Of a stretch of 58,552 bases of DNA, positions 6,994-15,889 are shown piece by piece. The stretch's first letter is position 1, and each line of letters starts with the position of its first letter. Source of the stretch: an uncultured Flavobacteriales bacterium (lineage in GTDB: Bacteria; Bacteroidota; Bacteroidia; Flavobacteriales_G; Salibacteraceae); contig CALSPD010000024.1 of assembly GCA_943788145.1 (NCBI GenBank), positions 1 to 58,552 on the forward strand, in the 5' to 3' direction. The position numbers were made by a program, and so were the translations under genes. The notes under the pieces are model-generated. The model saw nothing but the letters and a program-made list of their open reading frames with translations, made no database searches and was not told the origin of the DNA.

Positions 6994-8192
6994 TAAAGAT
7001 TGGGATTTTAAGAGAAGGGAAAGTACCTATAGATGAGCGCGTTCCATTAACGCCAGAACAGTTGCAGTCGATGTGCAGTGCCAATCCGAAACTGGATGTT
7101 AAGGTGAAACGTTCTGAAGTGAGGCGGATAAAAGATTCAGAATATCAGAAGTTGGGGATTGAATTGGCTGATTCCGTTGAAGAGCAGGATATTTTAATTG
7201 GGGTCAAAGAAGTTCCCAAGGCGGAGCTAATTGAAGGCAAAACATATTTTTTCTTTTCGCATACCATTAAAATGCAGCCATATAACAAAAGGCTTTTGCA
7301 GGAGGTGATGAACAAAGGAATCACTCTAATTGATTGGGAGTGCCTCAGAGATGCAAGAGGGAGAAGACTAATAGGGTTTGGTCGATATGCCGGTATTGTT
7401 GGAACCTATAACGGTCTTCGAGCTTATGGTTTGAAAACTGCAACTTTTGAATTGAAAAAAGCACATAACTGCATCGATCGAACAGAAGTAAGTAGCGAGC
7501 TGAAAAAAGTCATACTTCCCGCGATAAAGATATTGTTAACGGGTAGAGGAAAAGTAGCGAAGGGTGCACTCGAAATTCTTGATGAACTTGGGATTAGAAG
7601 GGTCACTGTTCGAGATTATTTAAAGCAAGAATTTACAGAGCCAGTTTATTGCCAAATCTCGTTTTCGGAATATTTTAAAAGAAAGGATGGCGGTGAATTC
7701 CAAACAAAGGACTTTTATTCAAATCCGGAGTTATTCAAGAGTGACTTTATGCGATTTGCCGCGGTGTCCGACATGTATATAGCTGGACACTATTGGTCTT
7801 CGAAGTCGCCATTTCTTTTTACTCGGGAAGATATTAGACAACCTGAATTTAACATCAAATTAGTCGCGGATATAAGTTGTGACATTGATGGGCCAGTAGC
7901 TTGTACCATCCGGCCTTCCAGCATAGATGCACCATTTTATGGTTATGATCCGAATTCGGAAAAAGAAGTAAACTATGATGCGCCCAGCGCTATAACCGTT
8001 ATGGCGGTTGATAATCTTCCCTGTGAACTTCCGCGTGATGCCAGTGCTGATTTTGGCGCTATGTTTATTCGAAGTATTCTTCCTTCTCTTTTGAATGGCG
8101 ATAAGAATGGAATATTAGATCGAGCTATGATTACGTCCAAGGGAAAAATTACTTCAAAGTACAAGTATCTAGAAGCTTGGGTAAATAGTTAG
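6990..8192 (+). CDS. Saccharopine dehydrogenase / alanine dehydrogenase N-domain family NAD(P) oxidoreductase
   Basis: 400 aa, GTG start overlapping the upstream stop. The N-terminal IGILREGKVPIDERVPLTPE is the signature of the AlaDH/PNT and lysine-ketoglutarate reductase fold. The nucleotide-binding part includes KILLTGRGKVAKGALEILDE, a GxGxxAxG-like turn with an Arg in place of one Gly. The C-terminal VDNLPCELPRDAS resembles the VDNLP box of lysine-ketoglutarate reductase/saccharopine dehydrogenases. The likely reaction is NAD(P)-dependent formation or cleavage of saccharopine or a related imine. The exact substrate cannot be told from sequence. It ends directly against the convergent rpe gene. 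Confidence 0.75.
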   Translation: MIKIGILREGKVPIDERVPLTPEQLQSMCSANPKLDVKVKRSEVRRIKDSEYQKLGIELADSVEEQDILIGVKEVPKAELIEGKTYFFFSHTIKMQPYNKRLLQEVMNKGITLIDWECLRDARGRRLIGFGRYAGIVGTYNGLRAYGLKTATFELKKAHNCIDRTEVSSELKKVILPAIKILLTGRGKVAKGALEILDELGIRRVTVRDYLKQEFTEPVYCQISFSEYFKRKDGGEFQTKDFYSNPELFKSDFMRFAAVSDMYIAGHYWSSKSPFLFTREDIRQPEFNIKLVADISCDIDGPVACTIRPSSIDAPFYGYDPNSEKEVNYDAPSAITVMAVDNLPCELPRDASADFGAMFIRSILPSLLNGDKNGILDRAMITSKGKITSKYKYLEAWVNS

Positions 8193-8843
8193 CTAGCTAT
8201 TCTTTAATGCGTATATGGTCTGTTTCGGATCATCAGACTTAAAAACGGCACTACCTGCAACCAATGAATTAGCCCCTGAGGCAATAAGTTTTGGTGCGTT
8301 AGATAAATTAACGCCACCATCAACTTGAATGATAACATCAAGTTTTCGTTTCGATATTTCTTCCCGCAATGCAGCCACCTTTTTATAGGTGTTCTCGATA
8401 AACGATTGGCCTCCAAATCCGGGATTCACACTCATGATTAAAACCATGTCAAGGTCTGGTAGTAAGTCGTTTAAAAGGCAGATTGGCGTATGTGGATTCA
8501 GTGCGACTCCGGCCTTCATTTCTTGTTTTTTTATTGCCTCAATTGTTCGATGTAAATGCGTACAAGCTTCGTAATGAACCGTTAGTATATCGGTTCCCGC
8601 ATTTTTGAAGTCCTGAATGTATGGGTCGGGGTTGGCAATCATGGCGTGAACATCAAGGATTTTTGTAGTCTGCCTTCGAAATGCCTCAATAATGGGAAGG
8701 CCGAATGAGATGTTGGGTACAAAAATGCCATCCATTACGTCAAGGTGAAACCAATCCGCATCACTTTCATTAAGCATTTGTGATTCCTCCGCAATTCTGG
8801 AAAAATCACATGATAATAAAGATGGGGCAACAATGGTTTTCAT
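8193..8843 (-). CDS. rpe: Ribulose-phosphate 3-epimerase
   Basis: 216 aa, the usual length. It interconverts D-ribulose 5-phosphate and D-xylulose 5-phosphate in the pentose phosphate pathway. TIM-barrel motifs are intact: APSLLSCDF, FHLDVMDGIFVPNISFG with the metal ligand and catalytic Asp, MSVNPGFGGQSF for the phosphate, and QVDGGV with the second catalytic Asp. The usual DVHLM box reads DVHAM, which keeps the His. Convergent with the oxidoreductase gene, with no intergenic space. Confidence 0.95.
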   Translation of the reverse strand: MKTIVAPSLLSCDFSRIAEESQMLNESDADWFHLDVMDGIFVPNISFGLPIIEAFRRQTTKILDVHAMIANPDPYIQDFKNAGTDILTVHYEACTHLHRTIEAIKKQEMKAGVALNPHTPICLLNDLLPDLDMVLIMSVNPGFGGQSFIENTYKKVAALREEISKRKLDVIIQVDGGVNLSNAPKLIASGANSLVAGSAVFKSDDPKQTIYALKNS

Positions 8844-8871
8844 AAGGCAAACCTAATTGAAATGAATCAGT

Positions 8872-10815
8872 TTATACTGGAAATTCAATGGACAATTTGA
8901 AACCAGATGATACATCATATTCGATAACACCACCTAATTGGTTTGTCAAAAGCTTAATCAACTTCATTCCCAAAGAGTCGGTGTTTTCAAGATTGTCAAG
9001 AGCCTCGATACCGATTCCGTCATCTTCGTATTCTATTCTTATGTAGCTTTCAATTTGACTTACTCGAATCCAAATTTGACCGGTCTTCCGGCCTTTGAAT
9101 GCGTGTTTAATCGAGTTTGTAATTAGTTCATTTACGATCATTCCAACGGGTAAACCTTTATCCACAGGTTGTTCAATGTTTTGAGCTTCAATGATCATTT
9201 CAATATGTAATTCAGCGCGCCTATTTGATTGGATGATGTGGCCGGCAATATCACTTAAGAATTCCTGAAAATTGATTAGGTTTAAATGCTCAGCTTGATA
9301 TAGCTTTTGATGTATAAGTGACATCACATGCACTCGAGACTGACCTTCTTGAATGATTAACCGAGCTTGCTCGTCTTTGATTTTTTTTGCCTGGAGAAAG
9401 AATAAGCTGGAAATGATTTGAAGGTTGTTTTTAACGCGATGGTGAACCTCCCTCAGCAATAAATCCTTTTCCTCAAGGGCCTTGGTGATTACAATAGCTT
9501 GTTCGCCAATTTTTTTGGATTTAGACGATAATTCAAGTTCACTTTTTAATCGCTTGCGATAAGCGCGGAAAAGGAAAATCAGGGATGCTAACAATATTGT
9601 AGCGGTTAATATGATCACATAGCTAACAAATTTTTCTTTTTCAGATTTTGAGCGTAACTCAGAAAGTTCCATTTCTTTTTTCGCTAAAGACTCAATATTC
9701 ATTTGTGATTCATATGATATCTGTGTGTTGCGAAGGGTGTTGCTAAAAGTGGATTGTTCCAGGGAGTCCCGTATCTTGATGTATTGGTTAACGGCAATGA
9801 GAGCGCTATCTTGTTTGCCCAGCTTTTCGTAATACTTCCACAGGCATCGCTTTAATTCTAAGAGTTGTTCTGGTTTTGGGCTGGAAATCAGAAGCTGCCT
9901 GGTCTTATTCAATGCAGTCTGCGCTGCAGACATTTGGTTGGTAGCGATATAGCTTTTAGCCAGTTTTAATGTGCTGTATAGTATGTTGCTTTGAATTTCC
10001 GCGTTTTCTGGGTATTTAGAACACTGATCGATATCATATTTATAAAGTGGAATCGCCTCAAGGTGCAAGCCTTTTGCAGCGAGAACCTCCGCCATATTCC
10101 CCTTGATCAAGCCATCGAGGTAACCGAAATTATAGGTAGTTCGATTAGGCTCTTCCATGAAATTCATTTCCAATAATTGATTAGCATTTTGAAATTGATT
10201 CCAAGCGCTGTCATATTGGTTGTTTTTTAGATAAATGACACCTAGACTATTTGTGAAGCTGAATTCCCAATAAATATAGGATCGTTCATTCATCACCTGA
10301 ATCACATGTTTTAGAATGGAAATGGATTTATCGTAGTCGCCCGTGCGAACAAAGGCGAAGGCCACAAAATTGTCAGGGACATAATACTCCCAATTCTTTG
10401 GTGCATACTCCCAGTCTAATTTGGCATGCGTTTCAATCGCTCTATCATAAACACCTAATCTGAAGTATTTGTCCCGTAAATATTTTCCTGATGCAAACTT
10501 TAAAGGGCCTGGCGTTTCAAAACTATTCGTGACTTGGACGGCAAGCATAATTGCCTCGGCATCATTACCAAGCGTTCCGTTGAGTTGAGCTAGCTGAAAT
10601 TTATATTCGAGGACTTCAACCGTATCCTTTGACTGTCTGATGTTCAAGCGAATGGAGTCGATCAAACCGATTACGGAATCAGTTTCTCGAATTGCTGATT
10701 TACCATCGCTAACACTTAAATCCGTTGCTTTTTTGCTGCTCAAGTATTTGCTAGTCTCTTGCGAAATTCCAATGGCATGACAAAACATCAATGACATTGA
10801 TAAGAAGATTATCAT
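8872..10815 (-). CDS. TPR-containing sensor histidine kinase (HisKA_2 type), orphan
   Basis: About 647 aa. Layout: signal-like hydrophobic N-terminus, TPR-like helical repeats (about 70-390), one membrane helix ([19 protein letters not shown]), a coiled coil, then the HisKA_2 box [17 protein letters not shown] with the phospho-acceptor His. A HATPase domain follows, with [12 protein letters not shown] (N box) and YEDDGIGI (G1). The TPRs likely sense through protein contacts outside the inner membrane. No response regulator is adjacent. GTG 10851 would begin about where transcription should start from the -7 box at 10856-10863, so ATG 10815 is preferred. Confidence 0.85.
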   Translation of the reverse strand: MIIFLSMSLMFCHAIGISQETSKYLSSKKATDLSVSDGKSAIRETDSVIGLIDSIRLNIRQSKDTVEVLEYKFQLAQLNGTLGNDAEAIMLAVQVTNSFETPGPLKFASGKYLRDKYFRLGVYDRAIETHAKLDWEYAPKNWEYYVPDNFVAFAFVRTGDYDKSISILKHVIQVMNERSYIYWEFSFTNSLGVIYLKNNQYDSAWNQFQNANQLLEMNFMEEPNRTTYNFGYLDGLIKGNMAEVLAAKGLHLEAIPLYKYDIDQCSKYPENAEIQSNILYSTLKLAKSYIATNQMSAAQTALNKTRQLLISSPKPEQLLELKRCLWKYYEKLGKQDSALIAVNQYIKIRDSLEQSTFSNTLRNTQISYESQMNIESLAKKEMELSELRSKSEKEKFVSYVIILTATILLASLIFLFRAYRKRLKSELELSSKSKKIGEQAIVITKALEEKDLLLREVHHRVKNNLQIISSLFFLQAKKIKDEQARLIIQEGQSRVHVMSLIHQKLYQAEHLNLINFQEFLSDIAGHIIQSNRRAELHIEMIIEAQNIEQPVDKGLPVGMIVNELITNSIKHAFKGRKTGQIWIRVSQIESYIRIEYEDDGIGIEALDNLENTDSLGMKLIKLLTNQLGGVIEYDVSSGFKLSIEFPV

Positions 10816-10855
10816 GCTCAGATTGAGTCGCAGGTATTGGGTAACAATCACGGCT

Positions 10856-10863
10856 CAAAGATA
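10856..10863 (-). promoter_or_regulatory. -7 promoter box for the TPR histidine kinase
   Basis: On the minus strand TATCTTTG, an exact TAnnTTTG match. No good -33 TTG is seen. It places the transcription start near 10850. Confidence 0.5.
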
Positions 10864-11103
10864 TCTCAGATAGAATACTAAAATGACTTGGATTATTGTC
10901 CGATGTTTAGGGTGTGGGAATCATTTCGGGGGCAATCAATTTGACAGTTCCATCGATTTTTTTCGAATTTTATTGACAGCAGAATGTTTACTTTGCATAA
11001 CCTATGATTGACATAACGCTACGAATTGATAAAAGCCTAACGCTCGCCTTCATCTGTTTTCATCTAGGTTTAGAAATCTGAGATAACAAAATAGAATCCT
11101 CCT
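10864..11103. other. Intergenic space upstream of the OmpA remnant
   Basis: No gene seen. A TTGACAG (about 10974) followed by TACTTTGC (about 10991) looks like a promoter facing right towards the broken OmpA-like gene. Confidence 0.35.
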
Positions 11104-11446
11104 ATGAAGAGATGTTATAAGTACATCTTCATACTTATATGGTCCTTTTTCACTTTAGATCTGTTTTCAACCGAAATTGGACCTGGTGAAGTAGCTGTTG
11201 TTGCTTGGAACGCTGATGTTGATGATAAACTTAGAAGGGCATACCGACAATTTGGGATCTGACGCAGTAAACTTCCGAATGTCTCAGTTAAGACTTTCCA
11301 GCGTTGTTTATCACCTTGAGATAAATGGGATTTACGAATCAAGAATGAAAATAACTCCTAAGGGTGAAAGTAGTCCTGCATACGATAACTCTACTGAGGA
11401 AGGCCGCGCTAAGAATAGACGAGTCGATATTTCGATTCAGAAATAG
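11104..11446 (+). pseudogene. Remnant of an OmpA-like outer-membrane protein
   Basis: ATG 11104 opens a frame with a signal peptide (KRCYKYIFILIWSFFTLDLF) that ends about 50 codons later. In a second frame, from about 11220 to the stop at 11446, lies the C-terminal half of an OmpA peptidoglycan-binding domain: LEGHTDNLGSD, MSQLRLSSVVYHLE, then GRAKNRRVDI. The barrel and the start of the OmpA domain are missing and a frame change joins the pieces. This looks like an internal deletion rather than one sequencing error. Confidence 0.75.
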
Positions 11447-11461
11447 ATTAAAAGGAAGGTA

Positions 11462-12328
11462 TTAACCTAAGTATGCCTTTAAGAGCTTGCTTCTTGAAGT
11501 ATGTCGAAGCCTTCTAATTCCTTTTTCTTTGATTTGTCTGACACGTTCTCTAGTCAATTCAAATTCTTCACCAATCTCCTCGAGCGTCATGGGATGCTTT
11601 CCGGTTAATCCAAAATAGAGGCGAATCACATCTGCTTCTCGATCGGACAATGTTGCAAGAGATCGTTCTATTTCGCGTCTAAGTGATTCGTTGAGCAGGC
11701 TAGACTCAGGATTGTGTTCCGTTTCACCAGGCATCAAATCATACATGGTTCTATCATCGTCCTCAGAACCGAGCGGAGCGTCCATGGAAACATGACGTCT
11801 GCTGTTTTTAAGATTCGATTTAATTTCTTTCTCTGGAAGCTCTAACGCAATAGCTAATTCGTCTATCGTTGGCTCCCTTTCGTGTTCTTGTTCAAGTCGG
11901 GCGTACGTTCGATTGATTTTATTAATGTTTCCAATCTTATTCAATGGGAGTCTAACAATTCTCGCCTGATCTGCTAAAGATTGTAGAATGGATTGTCGAA
12001 TCCACCAAACGGCATAGGAAATAAACTTAAAACCCCTTGTTTCATCAAATCGAGATGCGGCTTTTATGAGGCCTAAATTTCCTTCATTAATTAAATCGGG
12101 TAGGCTCAGGCCTTGGTTTTGATATTGCTTGGAAACCGATACTACAAATCGAAGATTTGCACGTACCATTTTAGCAAGTGCGGCTTGATCACCGGTTTTT
12201 ATGCGCTTTGCCAGCTCGACTTCTTCATCGGCACTTATCAAACTCTCCCTTCCAATTTCGGTTAGGTACTTGTCCAGAGATGCAGTTTCTCTGTTCGTTA
12301 TCTGCTGAGTGATCTTTAATTGGCGCAT
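11462..12328 (-). CDS. rpoD: Primary RNA polymerase sigma factor
   Basis: 288 aa, the short form typical of Bacteroidota, lacking region 1.1. Region 1.2 begins at [19 protein letters not shown]. Region 2 includes [35 protein letters not shown] and the -10 recognition stretch [13 protein letters not shown]. Region 3 follows near EREPTIDEL. Region 4 shows [13 protein letters not shown] and the -35 helix-turn-helix [18 protein letters not shown]. It directs housekeeping transcription, presumably from the TAnnTTTG / TTG promoters seen here. It is followed towards pnp by a terminator hairpin that belongs to pnp. Confidence 0.97.
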   Translation of the reverse strand: MRQLKITQQITNRETASLDKYLTEIGRESLISADEEVELAKRIKTGDQAALAKMVRANLRFVVSVSKQYQNQGLSLPDLINEGNLGLIKAASRFDETRGFKFISYAVWWIRQSILQSLADQARIVRLPLNKIGNINKINRTYARLEQEHEREPTIDELAIALELPEKEIKSNLKNSRRHVSMDAPLGSEDDDRTMYDLMPGETEHNPESSLLNESLRREIERSLATLSDREADVIRLYFGLTGKHPMTLEEIGEEFELTRERVRQIKEKGIRRLRHTSRSKLLKAYLG

Positions 12329-12371
12329 GTATATGGATTTGAATGTTCCAAAGAAATACGCTCAAGCATGG

Positions 12372-12414
12372 CAAAAAACAAGGCGGTACTCAAGCTTTTG
12401 AATACCGCCTTGTT
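12372..12414 (-). terminator. Intrinsic terminator of pnp
   Basis: Arms 12377-12388 and 12403-12414 pair perfectly (12 bp). On the minus strand the stem is followed by TTTTTT. Lies 25 bases after the pnp stop. Confidence 0.85.
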
Positions 12415-12438
12415 AAATACGTGTTGTAAACCAGTTAT

Positions 12439-14571
12439 TTACGCTGGTTGGTTCTGCTCTGGTTTAGGCATTAACGCCTTTCGAGATAATCTTAGTTTAC
12501 CTGATTTTTGATCTATTTCGATCAATTTAACTTCGATTTTATCTCCAGTAGTTAATACATCTTCAACCTTTTCAACGCGCTTCCAATCAATTTCTGAGAT
12601 GTGAAGTAGTCCTTCTTTTCCTGGTAGAATCTCAACAAATGCACCGAAAGCAGCTAAGTTTTTAACCTTTCCGGTATAAACTGATCCAACTTCTGGTTTT
12701 GCTACAATGCCATTAACCCAAGCCATAGCGCGATCCATACCTTCCTTGTTGTCACAAGCAATCTGAACCACACCATTATTATCATCCTCAGTTATAGAAA
12801 TAGTAGTACCCGTTTCTTTTTGAATCTCTTGAATTACTTTTCCTCCAGGTCCAATGACAGCTCCAATTTGATCTTTATCAATTAAAATGGTCTCAATTCT
12901 AGGAACATGTGGCTTGTAATCAGCTCTTGGCTCAGAAATGGTTTTCATCATTTCATTTAGAATATGACTTCTTCCTTCTTTTGCTTGATTCAAGGCCTTC
13001 TCTAAGACTTCATAAGATAATCCATCTACTTTAATGTCCATTTGGCACGCTGTAATTCCTTTCGTTGTACCGGTTACTTTAAAGTCCATGTCTCCCAAAT
13101 GATCCTCATCACCTAAAATATCAGAAAGCACTTGATACCGACCATCATTTGCCATGATTAGTCCCATTGCAATACCACTAACAGGGCGCTTAATCTTAAC
13201 TCCAGCGTCCATTAAGCCAAGTGTTCCAGCACAGACGGTAGCCATTGATGAAGAACCATTTGATTCCAAGATGTCTGAAACGATACGAATGGTATAAGGA
13301 TTCACGTCTGCAGCAGGAATCATGCGCTTTAATGCTCTTAATGCCAAATTGCCGTGACCTACTTCTCTTCTTGATACACCTCTAATAGGGCGGGCTTCAC
13401 CTGTTGAGAATGGTGGGAAGTTATAGTGAAGCAAAAACTTCTCGCTACCTTCTTGTAACGCACCATCAATCATTTGCTCATCGAGTCGAGTGCCCAAAGT
13501 AATCGTTGTCAATGACTGTGTTTCTCCTCGTGTGAATAAAGCAGAACCATGACAACCTGGAAGGTAATCTACTTCGCTCCAAATAGGTCGCACAGTTGTT
13601 GTGTTACGGCCATCAAGTCGTTTGCCTTGATTAAGAATCATGTTGCGCATGGCCTCTTTTTCTACATCGTGGAAGTATTTATGAACCAAAGCTGCTTTTT
13701 CCGCCTGCTCTTCTTCTGGTAATGTAGCTAAATATTCTGCCTCAAGTGCCTTAAAGGCATCGCCTCTTTCATGCTTGGCACTAGCCGAATCAACAATTTT
13801 GTAACATTTTTCATAGCAATAAGCCGAAACCGCTGCCTTTAAGGCTTCGTCATTAGTCTCGTGAGAATAGCTTCTTTTAACCTTTGCCTTTTCAATTTTT
13901 GCAGCTAAATCGATCTGAGCTTGGCAATGGAGCTTGATTTCTTCATGAGCTACCTTAATCGCCTCAAGCATATCTGCCTCGCTCACTTCGTCCATTTCTC
14001 CTTCGACCATCATGATATTGTCAAGCGTTGCCGCTACCATAATATCGATGTCACAATCCGCCATTTGATCAAATTTTGGATTGATGATGAATTTGCCATT
14101 TAATCGCCCAACGCGTACTTCAGAAACAGGTCCTGCGAAAGGAATATCAGAAACAGCAAGAGCCGCTGAAGCAGCTAAACAAGCAAGTGCATCTGGTTGA
14201 GTAGCCTTGTCCGAAGATATAAGGCTAACCATCATCTGTGTGTCAGAATGGTAATCACCTGGAAAAAGCGGTCGAAGTGCTCGATCGATCAAACGCATTG
14301 TTAAAACTTCATTATCAGAAGGTCTTGCCTCTCTCTTGAAGAAACCACCTGGGAATTTTCCAGTTGAAGCGTATTTCTCTCGATAATCTACGGTTAAGGG
14401 TAAAAAATCGATGCCTTCTTTGGCGTCTTTGTTTGAAACCACAGCAGCTAGAAGCATAGTATCACCTTGTCTAACGACAACGGAACCGTCCGCTTGCTTA
14501 GCTAATTTGCCTGTTTCAATAGTTATGATTTCACCGTTAGATCCGGTGATTGTTTGTGTTGTTCCTAGCAT
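12439..14571 (-). CDS. pnp: Polyribonucleotide nucleotidyltransferase
   Basis: 710 aa, full length. A 3'-to-5' phosphorolytic exoribonuclease of RNA decay that acts as a trimer. Two RNase PH domains are present, the first starting at [20 protein letters not shown] and the second carrying [14 protein letters not shown] and the metal-binding [16 protein letters not shown] domain ([12 protein letters not shown]) and an S1 domain ([19 protein letters not shown]) follow. It lies just downstream of rpsO in the same direction, the common bacterial rpsO-pnp order, with a terminator hairpin between them. Confidence 0.97.
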   Translation of the reverse strand: MLGTTQTITGSNGEIITIETGKLAKQADGSVVVRQGDTMLLAAVVSNKDAKEGIDFLPLTVDYREKYASTGKFPGGFFKREARPSDNEVLTMRLIDRALRPLFPGDYHSDTQMMVSLISSDKATQPDALACLAASAALAVSDIPFAGPVSEVRVGRLNGKFIINPKFDQMADCDIDIMVAATLDNIMMVEGEMDEVSEADMLEAIKVAHEEIKLHCQAQIDLAAKIEKAKVKRSYSHETNDEALKAAVSAYCYEKCYKIVDSASAKHERGDAFKALEAEYLATLPEEEQAEKAALVHKYFHDVEKEAMRNMILNQGKRLDGRNTTTVRPIWSEVDYLPGCHGSALFTRGETQSLTTITLGTRLDEQMIDGALQEGSEKFLLHYNFPPFSTGEARPIRGVSRREVGHGNLALRALKRMIPAADVNPYTIRIVSDILESNGSSSMATVCAGTLGLMDAGVKIKRPVSGIAMGLIMANDGRYQVLSDILGDEDHLGDMDFKVTGTTKGITACQMDIKVDGLSYEVLEKALNQAKEGRSHILNEMMKTISEPRADYKPHVPRIETILIDKDQIGAVIGPGGKVIQEIQKETGTTISITEDDNNGVVQIACDNKEGMDRAMAWVNGIVAKPEVGSVYTGKVKNLAAFGAFVEILPGKEGLLHISEIDWKRVEKVEDVLTTGDKIEVKLIEIDQKSGKLRLSRKALMPKPEQNQPA

Positions 14572-14592
14572 ATTACGATAAGTATAGATACG

Positions 14593-14617
14593 AAAAAAGG
14601 CAATGGATCATTGCCTT
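14593..14617 (-). terminator. Intrinsic terminator or attenuating hairpin between rpsO and pnp
   Basis: Perfect 9-bp stem (14597-14605 with 14609-14617), 3-base loop, and T6 on the minus strand. It ends rpsO transcripts; some read-through may feed pnp. Confidence 0.8.
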
Positions 14618-14638
14618 CTCTCTTATCTGAATGGTGTA

Positions 14639-14908
14639 TTATTTTCTTAGATTGAGTTCTTTAATGATACTTCTGTATCGCTCAATGTCCTTATTCTTAA
14701 GGTAGTTCAAAAGACTTCTTCGCTTACCAACGAGCTTTATCAAAGCTTGTTGAGTGGTGAAATCTTTTCTGTTTGCTTTTAGGTGACCAGTGAGGTGGTC
14801 AATACGATAACTAAATAAAGCTATCTGTCCTTCTGAAGACCCGGTATCAGTTGCTGATGTTCCGTGTGTCTTAAATATGTCGTGTTTTTTTTCGCTTGTC
14901 AAATACAT
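14639..14908 (-). CDS. rpsO: Small ribosomal subunit protein uS15
   Basis: 89 aa from ATG 14908, the normal S15 length. It binds the central domain of 16S rRNA and helps bridge the subunits. Conserved blocks: HGTSATDTGSSEGQIALFSYR, HLKANRKDF, and LVGKRRSLLNYL. A longer frame to 14971 would put its first residues inside the promoter at 14942-14971, so the shorter start is chosen. Confidence 0.96.
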   Translation of the reverse strand: MYLTSEKKHDIFKTHGTSATDTGSSEGQIALFSYRIDHLTGHLKANRKDFTTQQALIKLVGKRRSLLNYLKNKDIERYRSIIKELNLRK

Positions 14909-14941
14909 GCTTTCCGCTATCTGTTTCTTAAAATCGGGCTG

Positions 14942-14971
14942 CGAAGATATACATTCAAGTTTGTCAACCAA
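14942..14971 (-). promoter_or_regulatory. rpsO promoter
   Basis: On the minus strand: TTG (14971-14969), a 19-base spacer, then TATCTTCG (14949-14942), one base off TAnnTTTG. The start codon lies about 33 bases downstream. Confidence 0.6.
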
Positions 14972-14980
14972 TCAATAAAA

Positions 14981-15826
14981 TCAATTTTTCAGCAGACCTA
15001 ATGACTTTGATATTTTCTCCTTTAAATCTTTACGTTCCACAATATAGTCTAGAAAGCCGTGTTCAAGCACAAATTCAGAGGTTTGAAACCCTTCTGGAAG
15101 ATCCTTTCCTATTGTTTCTTTAACAACTCGAGGTCCTGCAAAACCGATCAACGCGCCTGGTTCTGCAATGTTTAAATCGCCTAACATGGCAAAAGAAGCG
15201 GTTACTCCGCCCGTAGTTGGGTCGGTTAATAATGAAATATAAGGCAGTTTCTTCTCAGCAAGTAAAGTTAGTCTAGCACTCGTTTTAGCCATTTGCATTA
15301 GCGAAAAAGCGGCCTCCATCATTCGAGCTCCGCCCGATTTACTAATCATGATGAAGGGCATATTATGTTCAATAGCATGATCGATTGCTCGACTGATTTT
15401 TTCACCTACCACGGAGCCCATGCTTCCTCCGATGAATTCGAAGTCCATGCAAGCGATTACCACTTTCTTTTTATTCAAAGGCCCAACTGCTGTGCGACAA
15501 GCATCATGCAAGCCACTCTTTTTAATGGTTGATGCCAATCGGTCGGCATATTTTTTCGTGTCTTCAAAGGACAGAGGATCTCCACTAATGATATGTGGAT
15601 TAAGCTCGATAAACCGATTGTTATCAAAAAGAATTTGGAAATACTTTCTCGAATTAATCCGCTCGTGGAATCCACAACTTTCGCATACCCACAGCGTTTG
15701 GGCGTGCTCATCTGAACTGACAACATGATTGCAACTGCGGCATTTATACCACAATCCTTCAGGCGTTTCTTTCTTCTCCTTTGTTGGGGTTCTAATCCCT
15801 TCGGTCATTCGTTTGAACCAACCCAT
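14981..15826 (-). CDS. accD: Acetyl-CoA carboxylase carboxyltransferase subunit beta
   Basis: 281 aa from ATG 15826 ([20 protein letters not shown]). With AccA it transfers the carboxyl group from biotin to acetyl-CoA, giving malonyl-CoA for fatty acid synthesis. An N-terminal zinc ribbon shows two Cys pairs, CRSCNHV and CESCGF. The crotonase-fold core includes [37 protein letters not shown] and [15 protein letters not shown]. The 21 extra codons upstream contain the -7 box, so they are untranslated. Confidence 0.96.
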   Translation of the reverse strand: MGWFKRMTEGIRTPTKEKKETPEGLWYKCRSCNHVVSSDEHAQTLWVCESCGFHERINSRKYFQILFDNNRFIELNPHIISGDPLSFEDTKKYADRLASTIKKSGLHDACRTAVGPLNKKKVVIACMDFEFIGGSMGSVVGEKISRAIDHAIEHNMPFIMISKSGGARMMEAAFSLMQMAKTSARLTLLAEKKLPYISLLTDPTTGGVTASFAMLGDLNIAEPGALIGFAGPRVVKETIGKDLPEGFQTSEFVLEHGFLDYIVERKDLKEKISKSLGLLKN

Positions 15827-15852
15827 ATTTGTATCGTTTAAATCAGAAGGGG

Positions 15853-15860
15853 CAAAGCTA
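15853..15860 (-). promoter_or_regulatory. accD -7 promoter box
   Basis: TAGCTTTG on the minus strand, an exact TAnnTTTG match, 26 bases upstream of ATG 15826. No well-spaced TTG at -33. Confidence 0.55.
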
Positions 15861-15889
15861 TACCAATTTATAAGAGTGAAAAAAATCAA

